In this document: positions 1 to 11,957 of the stretch, piece after piece | How positions within the stretch are numbered: position 1 is the first letter of the stretch | Layout: each line of letters starts with the position of its first letter | Assembly (NCBI RefSeq): GCF_022682495.2 | Contig: NC_071398.1 | Span: forward strand, 8,066,934-8,130,933 | Origin: Desmodus rotundus | Taxonomy: Eukaryota; Chordata; Mammalia; Chiroptera; Phyllostomidae | Reading direction: 5' to 3' | Length of the DNA stretch: 64,000 nt | Notes under the pieces: generated by a model | Told to the model about the DNA's origin: nothing | The model's input: the letters and a program-made list of their open reading frames with translations, nothing else | Database searches by the model: none | Translations under genes and position numbers: made by a program

Positions 1-289
1 TCTCTGCTCACGAGGGCCCAGACTTGCCAGCCCACTGGGTCAGGCCCTCACAGAAATGCGCTCCTCCTTCTTTCTAGCTCCCGGGACACGATGAGGTGCT
101 GATTTCCTCTCTCCCAAGGAAACAGATGGCAGAATTCCCCCTACCTCCCTCCAGGAGGCTTTGGGTAAGGCTTGTAGCCAAAAGCGCAGCAATCAGGGGC
201 TCCACATGGAGCCCTTTCCTGGGGCCCTCCTACCTTTGTTGAAAAGAGGAAGCTCCCAGGCAGCTGTTCTGAGGAGGGACTTTCTCTTT

Positions 290-800
290 GCAAAAGCCCA
301 GCCATTCTACTTCTAGGAATTTGTCCCCCAGACACAGTCCCCCTAGTGACAACGCCCGAGTAAGGTTACTTGTATGACTTAAAAGTCTGGGAAAGCCCCA
401 AATGTCCATCGGTAGGCGACTGGCTACCCGCGTTTGGTCCATCCATACAGTGGAAAGCACAGCCATTGGAAAGAATGAGATGCAGCTAAATGCGCTGCAG
501 GGACCTGATTCCAAGATGGAAAAAGCTAAATACAAAACAGTGCTTTTGTATTGACAGGCTGTGCTCCCCCCTCCCTTGCCCCGCCCTCTGTCCGTTCCTT
601 TCCTCCATTTCTCTCGGGAACACCTCTACAGGTGTGCTAGCGTAGGCCTAGCGTGTTTCTGAAGGAGGAACAAGAAAAATGGTTAAGCCTGGTTTCCTCT
701 GAGGATGGGAAATGAAACCTGGGGGATGGGTCCAAGGTGGGATAGCTTTCCAGTTAACTCCTTCTTGTGCTGCATGAATTTGAAATTTCATCTTATTGAA
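290..800 (+). repeat. Old L1 3'-end fragment
   Basis: The text follows the familiar 3' end of mammalian L1 (L1M group): a 'cattctacttctaggaatt' stretch, then 'aaatgtccatc', then 'atccatacagtgga', in the usual order. It is diverged and carries no open reading frame of note. The outer limits are approximate. Family assignment is from memory of the consensus, not from a search. Confidence 0.6.
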
Positions 801-999
801 TAGGTCCATTGTGCACATGCAAAAAATTTCAGAACAAATCGAAGGGTGTTTATTTGGTGGAAAGTAAGCCTCCCCTCCTCCGGTCCCCTGCCCTGTCCCT
901 GCCCCATTTCCCTCCTTGGGGGCTAGTGATGCGGTCAGTTGTGTTTCTTTGCAGATATACACCATGCATTTGTGTAAATAGATGTCTATATGTACTTAG

Positions 1000-1470
1000 A
1001 TGATTTTTATTGGGGTAAAATATACATAAAATTGACCATTTTGACCATTTCTGAGTACAGTTCAGCAGCATCAAGCACACTCATGCCGCTGTTCAACCCT
1101 CACCACCATCCGTCCCCAGAACTTTCCATCTTCCCACACTGCAGCTCTGCCCCCATTAAACACTCACTCCCCATCGCACACCTCTAGTCCCTGGCAACCG
1201 TCACTCTACTTTCTGTCTCCAGGGATTTAGTGACTCTGGGTACCTAGGCAGGTGGAATCATACGGTATTTGGCTTATTTCACTGAGCATCATGGTCTCAA
1301 GTTCATCCATGTTGCAGTCTGTTGTCGGCCTGAGAAAAGAAAAACTATTTCTTCCTTTTTCAGGCTAAATAATACAGCCCATTGCGTGGATTCACCACAC
1401 CTTGTTTATCTCTATTCGTCTGTGGCTGGACGTTTGGGTTGTTTCCATTTTTATGTATTTTTTGACTAAA
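1000..1470 (-). repeat. L1M fragment, antisense
   Basis: Reads as the reverse complement of an old L1 3' region. It contains 'attggggtaaaatatacat', 'gttcatccatgttgca' and 'ggctaaataata' in the order seen in many mammalian L1M copies. Limits are approximate. Confidence 0.6.
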
Positions 1471-2224
1471 CAGAAATGGGTTTAAACAAAAGAAGAAGGA
1501 AGTTTGGGAAGAAGAGGATTTGCTCCGGGAGGCCTTCATGCATTGCAGCTGGCACAGAGTGGCTGGGCCCCTCAACCATAGGCGAGAGAGAGCACCCCCT
1601 TCAAAGGCACCTGCCGGTGGTTGCCTATAGGTGGTTCCCGCCCCCCACCCCCATCAGCCCCAGAGGAACTCCCCTTTCCTTTCTTTGACAGCTGGACCTC
1701 CACACGCTGCCTGGCAGCTCAGGGCTCCCTGAAAGCCGTGCCTGACTCTTGTCCAGCTTCAGGGCCCCAGGGGGGAGGGGGGGAGTGTAGGGGGGGTAGA
1801 GGTTGGCAGGTTACAGGTGTGTCTCACCCTCCTTCCAGGTCCCGGGGAAATGGGGTGATGGCCGAGCCAGCAGGAAGGGCACAGGGCCCTGTGAGTCCCT
1901 GGGGACACAGGTGCTCTCCAGGGGGGAGCCCCCGAGACCACCCTTGGAGGGGCCTCAGCCCAGGAGGGCCCCCCATGAAAAACCCCCATTTCGGATGAAG
2001 AGCCAGCAGACCAATTTTCTGTCTCTCGCCCTCCAAACACAGCCCATTGTTCAAAGGTGACTTCCACATTAAAAAATATTTTTCTCTTCCCCCCATCTTT
2101 TTCTTATGAAACATTTTACCTGTTCAGGCAAGTTGTTAGGGTAGTTCATTGACACCCAGCATATCCGCCACCTGCCTGCAAGTCGTTAACGTTTCCACGT
2201 GTGTTCCGCCTCTCCCTTTCTCTG

Positions 2225-2390
2225 TTTGAGATGATATACCTACACGTACCCACATATGTACACATGTGCATATACACATGCATGTGGGTGCACACACGTG
2301 CCCACATGTGTTGTATATAATATGTGCACATTACATATTGCACATCCATGTGTACGCACACATCTACACATTCGCACACATATTTCCTCT
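2225..2390. repeat. Alternating purine-pyrimidine CA/TG-rich tract
   Basis: A degenerate run of ACACATGTGCATATACACATG-like dinucleotides about 165 bp long. Such tracts can vary in length and can adopt Z-DNA. No gene is seen here; the short open frames crossing it are low-complexity. Confidence 0.75.
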
Positions 2391-2751
2391 GAACACGAAC
2401 TCTTTAAAGGTAAAAGCACCATGGCCTTCACCCTGAAATTCTTCAGTGTGCGTCTCTCAAGAACAAGGATGTTCTCCTACATACCCTCCAAGTCTTTATG
2501 ACACCTAAGAAAGCCAGCAATAAAGCTCTGATGTCCTCGAATGGTTCAGTCTCCCCATGTGTCCCCAAAAGGCCTTTCGTTGCTGTTTTTCAAAAACCGG
2601 CATTCCGGCAAAGTCCCTGCACTGCGCTGATTTGGCCGTCAGGTCTCTTAAACGCCTTTTCGTCTTAAATGATTTTATGTACTTTTTTAAAAAACTTTTT
2701 GCTGCTCCTGGGATGATTTTCTTGTAGAAGGCCAGGAAGGCCCCACTTTCT

Positions 2752-2823
2752 AGAATTGTCTGGCTGTTTTTTTCTTGTAGGGTCATGAGAATTGTCTGGC
2801 TGTTTTTTTCTTGTAGGGTCATG
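2752..2823. repeat. Perfect 36-bp tandem duplication
   Basis: A 36-bp unit beginning AGAATTGTCTGGCTG and ending GGGTCATG occurs twice head to tail with no mismatch that I can see. A further partial echo (TAGGGTCAT) follows. The identity suggests a recent duplication or ongoing slippage. Confidence 0.9.
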
Positions 2824-2929
2824 TAGGGTCATTCATCTTTTTCCATCCCCTGCATTTCCAATCAACTAAAACTTAGGGCTAGAGGCTTGATTAGATTCTG
2901 GGTAACACCTTTTCTTTTTTTTTAAGAAT

Positions 2930-3870
2930 TTTTTTTTTTTTTTTTTAGAGCAGCTGTCCGTTCACAGCAAGCCTGAGGGGAAGGTACAGAGGTTTCCGGT
3001 GTACTCCCTACCCCCGCACACGCATAGGCTCCCCCGTTGCCACCCTCCCCCTCCAGCTCGGGACAAGCGCTACAATCAGCGAGCCTGCCTGGCGCATCAC
3101 ACCCCCTCCCAGGCCACGGTCTACATCGGGGTTCACTCTCAGCACTGCGCATGTCGTATTCGTCACTCTGGTATCACCTAAGGAGTTTCACAGCCTCAAA
3201 AATCCTCTCTGCTCCGCCGGGTCCCCCTTCTCTCCACCCCCACCCCCGGCAACCTCTGCTCTGATTGTCTCCAAAGTTGCGCCTTTTTCTGTCATCCAGC
3301 TGGACTCACACAGTGTGTAGCCTTTTCAGACTGGCTTCTCTCACTTAGCAATACACACCAAGTCTCCCTCGTGTCTTTTCACGCCTTGATAGCTCCTTTT
3401 TTATTTATTTTTTTTAGCATTACACAGTAATCCCATTAGCTGAGTGTGCCACAGTGTATTTACCCAGTCACCTACTGAAGGACATCTTGGTTGCTTCCCG
3501 GCTGTGACAGTTCCGAATCAAACTGCCGTCACGTCGGTTTTTGTGTGGACGTTAAGTTTTCAGCTCCTTTGGAACGTGACCTCTGCATTGTTTGCCAAGA
3601 GTATGTTTATTTTGCCATAAACCGCCAACCCGTCGTCCCCAGTGGCCGCGCCTGTTTGCATTCCCACAGCCGCGAAGGGGAGTTTCCGACGCGCCACACC
3701 CCGCCGGCATTCGGCGGTGCCTGTGTTCCAGGTTTCGGCCCTTCCGACAGGCGCGTGGTCGGTGGTGTCTCACTGCCCTGTGAATCTGCCTTTCCGCGGT
3801 GACAGATGATGTGGAGCATCTTTTCATTGGCTTTTGTTTTCCTTTTCATTGGTAAAATATTTGCCTCCGA
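2930..3870 (-). repeat. L1 3' fragment, antisense
   Basis: Long reverse-oriented L1M match. In order it shows 'gttcacagcaagcctgagg', 'tagccttttcagactggctt', 'cacctactgaaggacatctt', 'ggttgcttcc', 'tttgtgtggac' and 'gatgtggagcatcttttcat', all landmarks of a widespread eutherian L1 segment. The 242-base poly-T-containing head lies near 2930-2945. It is old and full of stops. Confidence 0.75.
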
Positions 3871-4135
3871 CAAGTGGACAGTTCCGTGGCATTAAATCAC
3901 TCACGTTCCTGTGCAGCCATCACTACCAGCCCCTCCAGAACTCGTTCCTCTCTCCGAACGAAACTCTATCTGTCCGATGATAACTCCCCACTCCTTCCTC
4001 CCTCCAACCCCGGTGGCCACCATTCTGCCTTCTATCTCTGTGAACTTGGCTACTCCAGGGACCTTGCAGGTGTGACTCATACAGTGTCCGTCCTGCTGTG
4101 ACTGGCTTTGGGTGACACCTTCGACCACAGGCCTT
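3870..4135 (-). repeat. L1M fragment, antisense, adjoining the previous one
   Basis: Contains 'agccatcactaccagcccc', 'ccagaactcgttcctctct' and 'gaacttggctactccagg', matching the same part of the L1M consensus as 1000-1470 but in a more diverged copy. Confidence 0.5.
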
Positions 4136-4229
4136 CCCCGGTGATGCTGCGTACTTGGGACACATGCCAGCAGCAGGCTCACAGAGGCTCACTCCTGCCT
4201 GTCCAACTCCCCCCTGCCCCCCGCTGCCC

Positions 4230-4480
4230 CCACCGCAGCAGTTCAGCCCTCTCCTCCCAGCCAGGGCCTTTGCACGTGCCCTTTCTGCCCTGGCTGACTC
4301 CTCTGTACCCTCTGGATTCCAGTCCAGTGCCACCGCCTGCAGAGGCTTTCCCGGACACCCATAACACCTTCCCTGTTCCATTTTCTTCCCGGCACTCATC
4401 ATAACCCGCTGTAACCACGTTTGGTATTTGTTTGCCTGTTTATGGTCTGTCTCCAAGGTAACCCCTGAGAGAGCAGAGAC
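4230..4480 (+). repeat. L2 (LINE2) fragment
   Basis: Shows L2 3'-end landmarks in order: 'agggcctttgcacgtgc', 'tttctgccctggctgac', 'gaggctttcccgga', 'tttgcctgtttatggtctg'. Limits are approximate. Confidence 0.65.
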
Positions 4481-4604
4481 CTGTTCACTGCGGTGACCCC
4501 TGGTCCTGGAGGCGTCCCTGGCATGTGGCGGGGGCTTTACTTAGTTCCCTCTTGCTGCTGTAATGAATGACCACAAACTTAGTGGCTTTAAAACAACACA
4601 AATG

Positions 4605-4790
4605 TAGCCCTGGCTGGTGTAGCTCAGTAGGCGAGTGTGGACTTCGAACCAAAGGGTCGCCAGTTCAATTCCCAGTCAGGGCACATGCCTGGGCCCAGTG
4701 GGGGCCATGTGAGAGGCACCCTCACACTGATGTTTCTCTCCCTCTCTTTCTCCCTCTCTCCCCTCTCTACGGGGAGGATCTATTTCCTTG
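4605..4790 (+). mobile_element. Ves-type bat SINE (tRNA-derived)
   Basis: Begins GCCCTGGCTGGTGTAGCTCA, followed by a B-box-like GTTCAATTCCC, then CAGTCAGGGCACATGCCTGG and a CT-rich tail region (TCTCTCCCTCTCTTTCTCCC). This head is diagnostic of the Ves SINE family of bats. It appears inserted into an older element whose 'gtggctttaaaacaaca' segment lies just before it. Confidence 0.88.
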
Positions 4791-6360
4791 CCTTTGCCAC
4801 TCCCAGCGGTGCCCTCCTGGGCTCACAGTGGGTCTCACACTGCTGGGCTCTGTCCTCCGGCCCCTGTGATTACCTGGGGCCATTCAGGTCATCTGCACAT
4901 CCCGTTCAATTTACCCTTTTCAAATGGAAGGTCACATAGTCACAGATTTGGGGGATTAGAAAGTGAACATCTTTTTTGGAGGGGGTGGGGGCGTCATTCT
5001 GTCTTAAATATGTATTGAATGAATGATAAATGAATAGGTGGGTCCCTTTCCAAGCAGAGTGCTGAGTGCTGAATTCCAGGCCTGGCTTAGCCACTCCCAG
5101 GCCCTGAGACCTTGGGCAAGTCCCCTCTTCCTCTGAACTTCGGTACCCTCCTTCACTCGAGGTCTCCTGAGCACCCACCCTGTACCCCACTCTTGGTAGA
5201 CACTGGGAATGCCGAGACAGAGAAAAGGAGACCCCTGCCTTCCCAGAGCTGGGAGGTCAGTTTCTGGGGAGGGGCTGGAGAATGGGAAAACCCGACAGTC
5301 TTCTCAGGTCCACATTCTAGGTCACCCCGGAGACCTCTCAAGTCCCGAGGGGGCGGGCCTCCCTGGAAGGTGACATTTCATGTGGCCATGGATGCACGAG
5401 TGGGAGTTTATGAGGTGGAGAAGTGGAAAGGGCACTCGTGGCCTGGGACAGGCCACAGACCGCTTAGAGGAACTGTGAGGAATGCGGTGGGAGACTGTGG
5501 GGCAGAAGCATGTCTGGGAAGGGGGCGTTGAAGGCCACGGGCAGGAGCTGTGGCTCTACCCTCAGGTCATGGCACCGTGGCAGGATTTGGAAGCACACGT
5601 GTCACTCACTCTGGCCTCTGCCACAGAGAGAGGGGCTGAGGGGCCAGCGTCCAAGCCTGAGACAGAGGCGGCCTGGACAGGGCAGGGACAATGGGATGGA
5701 GAGAAGAGGCCAGACCTGAGAGAGAGTTAGAACGTAGACTCCGTGGGACTTGGTGGGAGGTTGAGAAGGAGTGGGTGAGGAAGAGCTCAGAGGCAGCTGA
5801 GGAAGGAGACAGGCAAGATGGAAATGTAGTGCAAACTCCTTGCAACTGTTGAGTGGACCGCGAACTGGCCCAAGTGGGGACTTTGCTAGAAGCCCTGGAA
5901 GAGGCCGGTGGTGAGGTAGAGAAAGCAAATTGGTGTGTGCGCAGGCCTCTCCCGGGGACCAGAGATCAGCCACGGCTGCTAAGGGTACCAGATGGGTCTC
6001 AGTTCCAGCTGAAGGTTCGGGGCCCTTTAGTACCTGTTCTCATTCCCTCCTGACTCACTGACAGACGCTGAGGCAACCAGGCAGGGCTCTGAAACCATCA
6101 TCCCCATTCCCAGAGACACCCAGTGACATAGACACCCATGAGCAGACCTTGGGAGCGCAGGCCTCTAAGAGGCCCAGCTCAAGGGGGATTTTGCAAGTCC
6201 CTTGAGACTCAGAGGGGAGGAGGGTTGGGGACCCCTCTGATGGTTGCAGCCACAGAAAATTTCCTCCAACATGGAGGAAGCGGGAGTTCTCCTTTCACAA
6301 TGCAAGTGTCAGATTTGCTCACCAATGACTAAGAGTGTTCAAGGCTTGTGGGTGTAGCAA
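4791..6360. other. Non-coding spacer upstream of CCL22
   Basis: I see no exon or recognisable gene. The open frames here lack splice context or protein similarity that I recognise. The last few hundred bases are the likely distal promoter of CCL22. A TGACTAA sequence resembling an AP-1 site lies about 105 bases before the CCL22 start, as weak evidence only. Confidence 0.5.
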
Positions 6361-6363
6361 CGC

Positions 6364-6370
6364 TTAAATA
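6364..6370 (+). promoter_or_regulatory. TATA-like element of CCL22
   Basis: TTAAATA lies about 30 bases before the sequence GTAGACACCTGGGCC, which resembles the start of the human CCL22 transcript. It is 62 bases before the ATG. Position and spacing fit a core promoter; no experiment supports it here. Confidence 0.55.
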
Positions 6371-6431
6371 TCAGGCCTTGGTGTCTTCTGGCCATCGTAG
6401 ACACCTGGGCCAGGACAGAGAGGACAGGAGA

Positions 6432-6504
6432 ATGGCCAGCCTACAGACTGCGCTCCTGGCTGCCCTGATCCTTCTGGCTATGGTGCTTCAAGCAACTGAG
6501 GCAG
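6432..6504 (+). CDS. CCL22: CCL22 coding exon 1
   Basis: Encodes the 24-residue signal peptide and the first base of Gly25. The donor is GCAG|GTGAGG. The ATG in AGAATGG was chosen because the signal sequence begins there; the upstream frame has no comparable start. Confidence 0.95.
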
Positions 6505-9500
6505 GTGAGGCTGGGGAGAGGGCAGGCTCCCCACAGAAGCCAGGGTTGCACCCCGGGGCATCTGCCTCCTGTAGTGGAAAGCACACTGGAGCAAGAGCAG
6601 ATATCCCAGTCTGCCACTGGCTCATGGGCTAGCCTCATTGTTTCTCTGGGCCTCTGTGTACACATCTGTTGAATGGGTAGTCTTGAAGGCTTATGTCTAG
6701 GGTCTGTCTCAGCGGGTTGGGGGTTGTGGTAGGCATGGCCCAGGGTCCTCTACTCCAGAGAACTGGAGCAGAGGACCCTGGGGGTGTGGAGAAGCGGCGG
6801 CGGCTGGAGCAGGGGCAGGAGCTGAGACAAGGGATACTCCTTTGCTGATCCTGCCCTCCTACCACCCCATTTTTGCTCCAGAACAGGCCCTCAAGGCTGG
6901 GGTCCTCACTTGTCTTCCCCATGCCAACGTAAATGCTCTGGCCTTGGGTTGGGTGGGGGAAGGAGCGCAGGACTGGGAGTCAGGCAGCTGGAGCGATAGT
7001 TGCTCAGTGATTGGGGTTCCTGAGTGCTTTCCCTGCATTGAAAGCCCCACAGAGGCAGTGCTGTTATTACCTCCTCGGTCAGAGGAAGAAATTGGGCCTT
7101 CCCTCAAGTGGCCTGGTAGGACTCGAACCTCAGTCCTTGTGAGTGGACTCTGCCCCAGCCCTTGTCCTGACTCTCCAGAGTCATGCTGTGGGACTCTGGA
7201 CAATTCCTCCCCGTCCCTGGACCTGGGCCTCACCATTTGCTCCATGAAGGGGGTTAAAGTGGATGGAACTTCAGAAGCAGACTTCTGAAGCACCTGGGAT
7301 CCCGTCAACACGCCCATCTGATTCGGCAGGGCCGGGGCTGGGAGCTGAGCATTTCTGAGAAGCTCCTGGTGATGCTGATGGTGCCGGTGTGTGGCCTCAT
7401 TGAAGAGCAAGGTTCTAGGGCTGCTCCGTGTCCAGCATCTCGGGGGCCTGTCTAGAAGCGTAGGGAATCATGGATGCCCAGTTGTTCTGAATGCCTCACC
7501 TTTGTCCAGGATGATCCAGAGTAATGACATTGGGCTCTTAGTGGCCTCTCAGGGGCCCAAGATCGGGGACATTGAGGGTCCAGAATCCTCTGACACCAAC
7601 CTTCCACAGGAAAAGCTGTGTCAGAGGGTGGGGCTCTATGTCCAACCTCTGAGCACCTCTCTCCCCCAGGCCCTTACGGAGCCAACGTGGAGGACAGCAT
7701 CTGCTGCCGGAACTACATCCGTTACCCCGTGCCTCTGCGGGTGATAAAGAGTTACTACTGGACTTCGAACTCTTGCCGGAGACCTGGCCTAGTGTGAGTG
7801 GGGCGCTGGGGAGGCAGGGCCTCAGGAGCCTGCCAGGTGTGGGCCCAGGTGCAGGTGGGTGGGGAATGCAGCTGGGCTCCCGGATGCCAGTGGAAGGGCT
7901 TGGCTTGCCTGGCACAGTCCAGGCTTGGGTATACCGAGAAAGAATGTCATGTGATCGTTCAAGAAATGTTATGGGGTGCCTACCATGTGCCAGGCAGCCT
8001 GCCGAGTTCCGAGGACCCGAGCGGAAAGAACAGGTGCACCCCGGCGGGCACGGTGGCGTAGGCAGTCTGGAGCCTCAGGGCATGGGTACAGAGCCAGTAA
8101 CAAAGACACGCCCATCAGAAGCATCTTGGGCCCTCCCCAAGGTCCTGGGAGTTGCCCGAGGCAGCCGTTCTTTCCAGGAGAAGAGAACTAAGGGCTCACA
8201 CATACAGAGTGTTCGAGCTGGGCCAGGCACTGCTCTGGGATCACTGCACGAAGTCACCTGACCCTCTCACCAACCCTACAGGAGCTTCGATTGTTCCGTT
8301 TTATAGATGGAGAAACAGGCTCAGCGTGGCCCAGGCTGGAACCGGGACTCCTTCTTTGCTTCTTTCCCTCACTTTCTTTGCCTCCTCTGCCCCCTCGCCT
8401 GTCTTTGCTGGGGCAGCCTCTCCAGCTGCTTCTCTGGCTTCTCCAAGCCTGCTGCCAAGCCGCACACTAGAGCGGGGGAAGTTGGGCTTGGGGACTCACG
8501 ACATCTTCTCACGGCATCTTTGGGGCTCTGTCACCTCCTCCTTCTCCTCCTCCTCCCTCATCTTCATCCCTCAGAGGGGTCTGCTGGAGAATACCAAAGA
8601 AGGCTAAAGCAGGAAATCCTCCCAGGGCTCTTGTCATTTCAACTGAGTCCCACCTTCCCCATCACGGTCCCCAAATGAGCACTTTATTTTTATTTATCAA
8701 ATTTGTCGAGAGTGCTTGCTAAGTGCTAGGCACTGTTATAAACACTTTCTAAATAGTAACTCGTTTAATCCTTGAAACAACCTTATGTAGTAGGTACTGT
8801 TGTGACCCCCTTTTTACAGGTAAGCACTGGGCACAGAGAGATTATAAGGCCTCTCGAGCATCGCAAGGCACAGTAATCGTAGGTGGAAAGTGCGGTGCCT
8901 GGCAGGCCCTCGGTGCTCAATAAAAGCAGCACAGGTGTGATTATTGGGCTTGGAGCTAGAAGGGATTCTAGAAACAATGTGTCTTGACGAATGGGGAGAT
9001 CAGGGGCTGAGCCTTGCCCAGGGTCACACAGCAGACAGGGCAGGCTTCCCAGGCTGTAGGAAGGCCAAGGTCAACACTGCACACTTCTTTTTCTTTCTGT
9101 TCATTAGTGGTCTGTGTGGTGGGGCTGGTCAGGGAAGTAAGGGCAGCTAGGAGCTACTGGCCCCAGGACAGGCTCTTTCTTGAAAGGCAACAAGGGAGCC
9201 CTAGGCTGGAAGATGTCCTACCAGCAAGGGTGGGGGCAGAGTGCCCCAAGGGGTGCAGTGTGGTGTTTGCCACAGTTTGGGTGAGGGCGGGAGCCTTTAC
9301 CCACAACTGCTGTGTGATGTTGGGCCAGTGTGCACCCCTCTGTGCTTCGGGCCTCTCAGAGAGGCCTGGGTGGGGACACTCCGCAAGGACACTGGCCCCC
9401 AAGAGTCCAGTACACAGCAAGCATGATGAGTCCGCTCCCACCAGCTCTGGCACTCGGGCAAGTGGCTTTGCCTCATGTTACTCAGCTATGAAATGGACAG

Positions 9501-10193
9501 AATAATCAGACCTCATAGGATTGCTGTGAGGATTTATTAAGAAAATTAATGTTAAGGGTTCAGGCCAGCTCCTGGCACAATTATATGGTATCTCCTGCCC
9601 TCTCTGCACTTCACTTTATACCAACTCCATGGATGCCATCAAACCCTAGGAGGTTGGACCCTGATTCTCACCCCCATTTTCCATATGTGGAAATGGGGAC
9701 TCAGGGAAGTCAAAGAGCTCGCTAGCAAGTGGCAGGGCTGAGATTTCAACCCAGATAAGTTGGCTCCAAAGTTCGTGCTCTTGGCCACTACCTGATACTC
9801 TCTCCCCAAGGCCATGTCAACAACGATCATGAGACTCTGGTGTCACTCTACTCCCTGGTCGGGCCTGGCACTCGAGGCTGAGGGACTGAGGGTCTGGGAA
9901 GTTCTTTTGCCCATCTGCCCCTCTCCTCCCTAAGAAATGTGTTTGCATACAGCAGGTGGCTCATAAATGCTAAGCCACTGTATAGAGAAGGCATCTGTAC
10001 GTATAGTAGGTGACTCATAAATGCCAAGCTTTCTGGGCAGGATATGGTACCCTCTCTGCATGCTACGGCCGTCTCATCATCTCCCCCGCATGCATCTCCT
10101 CCTTCCAGCTTGCTAACCATCAAGGACCGGGAGATCTGCTCCGATCCCGGATCACCCTGGGTGAAGAAGATTCTCCAGAGGCTGAACTTTTGA
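6432..10193 (+). CDS. CCL22: CCL22, C-C motif chemokine 22 (MDC), 3 coding exons
   Basis: Joined coding exons 6432-6504, 7670-7793 and 10109-10193 give 282 bases, 93 aa plus stop, the same length as human CCL22. The product is a secreted CC chemokine made mainly by dendritic cells and macrophages; it acts through CCR4 on Th2 and regulatory T cells. Residues 1-24 are a signal peptide ([20 protein letters not shown] then ATEA), and the mature chain starts GPYGAN, keeping the Pro at position 2 that DPP4 recognises in human. The adjacent cysteines are C36-C37, with C60 and C76 completing the two disulfides. Intron phases are 1 and 2, as in other CC chemokines, and both introns are GT-AG. Differences from human include S-C-R-R-P in place of S-C-P-R-P and an LNF C-terminus. 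It is the first gene of the CCL22-CX3CL1-CCL17 cluster. Identity is secure; function is by orthology. Confidence 0.96.
7670..7793 (+). CDS. CCL22: CCL22 coding exon 2
   Basis: The acceptor CTCCCCCCAG-type tract precedes GCCCTTACGG. The exon encodes residues 25-66, including the CC pair (S-I-C-C-R) and Y-Y-W-T-S-N-S-C. The donor is CTAGT|GTGAGT, phase 2. Confidence 0.96.
8695..8850 (-). repeat. MIR fragment in CCL22 intron 2
   Basis: Antisense MIR signature: 'taagtgctaggcactgtt', 'aatccttgaaacaac' and 'gtagtaggtactgttg', followed by a degraded 'tttacaggtaa'. No exon is seen elsewhere in this 2.3-kb intron. Confidence 0.6.
10109..10193 (+). CDS. CCL22: CCL22 coding exon 3
   Basis: Acceptor CCTTCCAG precedes CTTGCTAACC. 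Encodes residues 66-93 with [10 protein letters not shown] and the C-terminal helix [11 protein letters not shown], ending in TGA. Confidence 0.96.
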
Positions 10194-10394
10194 GGAAGGT
10201 TCCTGCTCCAATGACCGTGGCCTTGGCTCCTCCAGGAAGGCTCACAGATCCCTACCTTCCTGCCATTACAGCTGCTCCCTGGCCAATGACTCTGTGCTCC
10301 CCTGATCTCCAGCCCTGCAGCTGTCACACCACAGCTGTCACTCTTATCTCCCCTCTTCCTCCTCCAACATCCTCCGCCCCCCTGTAGCCAGAGG

Positions 10395-10720
10395 GTCCAC
10401 AGCTCTGGTCACTCCCCTGCTCAAAGCCCTTCCATGGCTCCCCATTGCCTGAGGCTGGGGTCAGAGCTCCTCAACCTGGCTCCCCTACCCTCCGTACCTG
10501 GTCCCATCTCTCTCTCAGTCTCCAGCCCCGCCTCATTTCCCAGCATGCACATCAGACTCCAGCTCCCTGTCCTCCAAATCCATGCCGTACATTTCTACCT
10601 CTGGGTGCTCACCTGTGCGCTCCTGACTCCTGACACAGTGCCTCCCCATCACCAGCGCGTGCCCGACCCACCAGCCCTCCAAGGCATGGCTCAGCCGAAG
10701 CAGCCAGGAATTGAGGTTTA
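10395..10720 (+). repeat. L2 fragment within CCL22 3' UTR
   Basis: L2 landmarks in order: 'cactcccctgctcaaagcc', 'ttccatggctccccattgcc', then further diverged text. If the long 3' UTR is right, this LINE is exonised as UTR. Confidence 0.65.
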
Positions 10721-11951
10721 TTTTTATTATATTTTCCTTTTATGCTTAAGGTTGGCAGAGTCAATGTCTGTCACTTTCTGCCAAAGAAACATACTATCTC
10801 TAAGTTATTGAGTTTTGGTTTTTAGACTTCTGCTGAACCTCTGCCCCTTCTTCAGAGCCCTGATTACAGTCTGCCCAGAATTTTCGGGACTTGGGAGCTT
10901 GTCCTCCAACCTCACTGGCTGGACCAAGGTCCACATCTGAGTTACTCCTGTCCCCTGGCCTCCAGGACAGAGCCCAGGGCCTGGCCCAGAATCTGGGCTC
11001 AGCGAGTGGCCGCAGACAGAGCCTGTAAAAGCAATGTCCCTCTCCCACCCCTAAAGACCCTCCCACATCAATACTGAGACTCCAGGCCATCCAGGCAGGA
11101 GCCAGCTGGGTCGATGGTGGAGCCTCTGACTTGCTCACATTCACCTTTCTCCCCCATTTTACTGTGTGTTGGGTCTCTTTACACTCCTTGCTTCCCTCGG
11201 GTTTTTACTGCCCCAACAACTTCCTAAACCTAGGCTTGACCTTTTCAGAGTCCCCCACTTTCCCTTCCTCTTTCTCCACATAGCTGATAAGTGAATTCAT
11301 GCTATGGTGTGAATGACTACCCTTGGCTTGGTATTATAAACTCTAGTTATATTTGCATATGAGAAGGTGGCAAATGCTTGAGAGGCTGAAGAGGCCAGAT
11401 GGATGATTGGGAGAATTTTAGGGACTGTGTGGGAAAGGGACAAGGCATAGCTTTCCTGGCCCTGGGAGACGTATGTCAGGTATAGTTAAGTGAAAAGGCC
11501 TTGGGTGGAGGTCATTCCCAGGTGGCTGTGGCCAGGCTAAGGCCTGGGACTGGAGGCTTAATTGCCCCTCCATGGGGACAGCAGGTTCCCCAGGTAAAGG
11601 AAATAAGTTTTCCACGTCCTAGTTCCTTTCCAAGGGAGCCTGGTGCCACTCAGTGTGGTGGCTGTCGCTCTTTGACCCCGAGGACACCATCTCCCCTCTC
11701 TGAGCCTCGCCTGTGAATGGGAACACCCACTTTGCAAGGCTGCTGGGGGACTCAGGTCCAAGACACAGGGAGCAACTTTGGCGGCCATAAAACTCAGTGT
11801 CTTCCAGGGCCTGTGGTCCCCCTGCAGTCCCGCCCATCTGCCCACCATGGGCACCGGAAGTGCTAACCTGCATGCTGCCCCTCACAGAGCCCACAAATGT
11901 CCTGGGATCCCCCTCCCTTCCTGTCCTGCCCTGGCCCTCAGACCTTTTAGA

Positions 11952-11957
11952 AATAAA
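11952..11957 (+). terminator. CCL22: Polyadenylation signal, CCL22
   Basis: AATAAA followed within about 25 bases by a GT-rich stretch (CAGTGTCTGCTTGTTCC). It is the best signal before the next gene's promoter. Confidence 0.6.

Noticed and set aside
6348..6431. Upstream in-frame extension of CCL22
   Set aside because: Spans the putative TATA box and start site; the signal peptide begins at the ATG at 6432.
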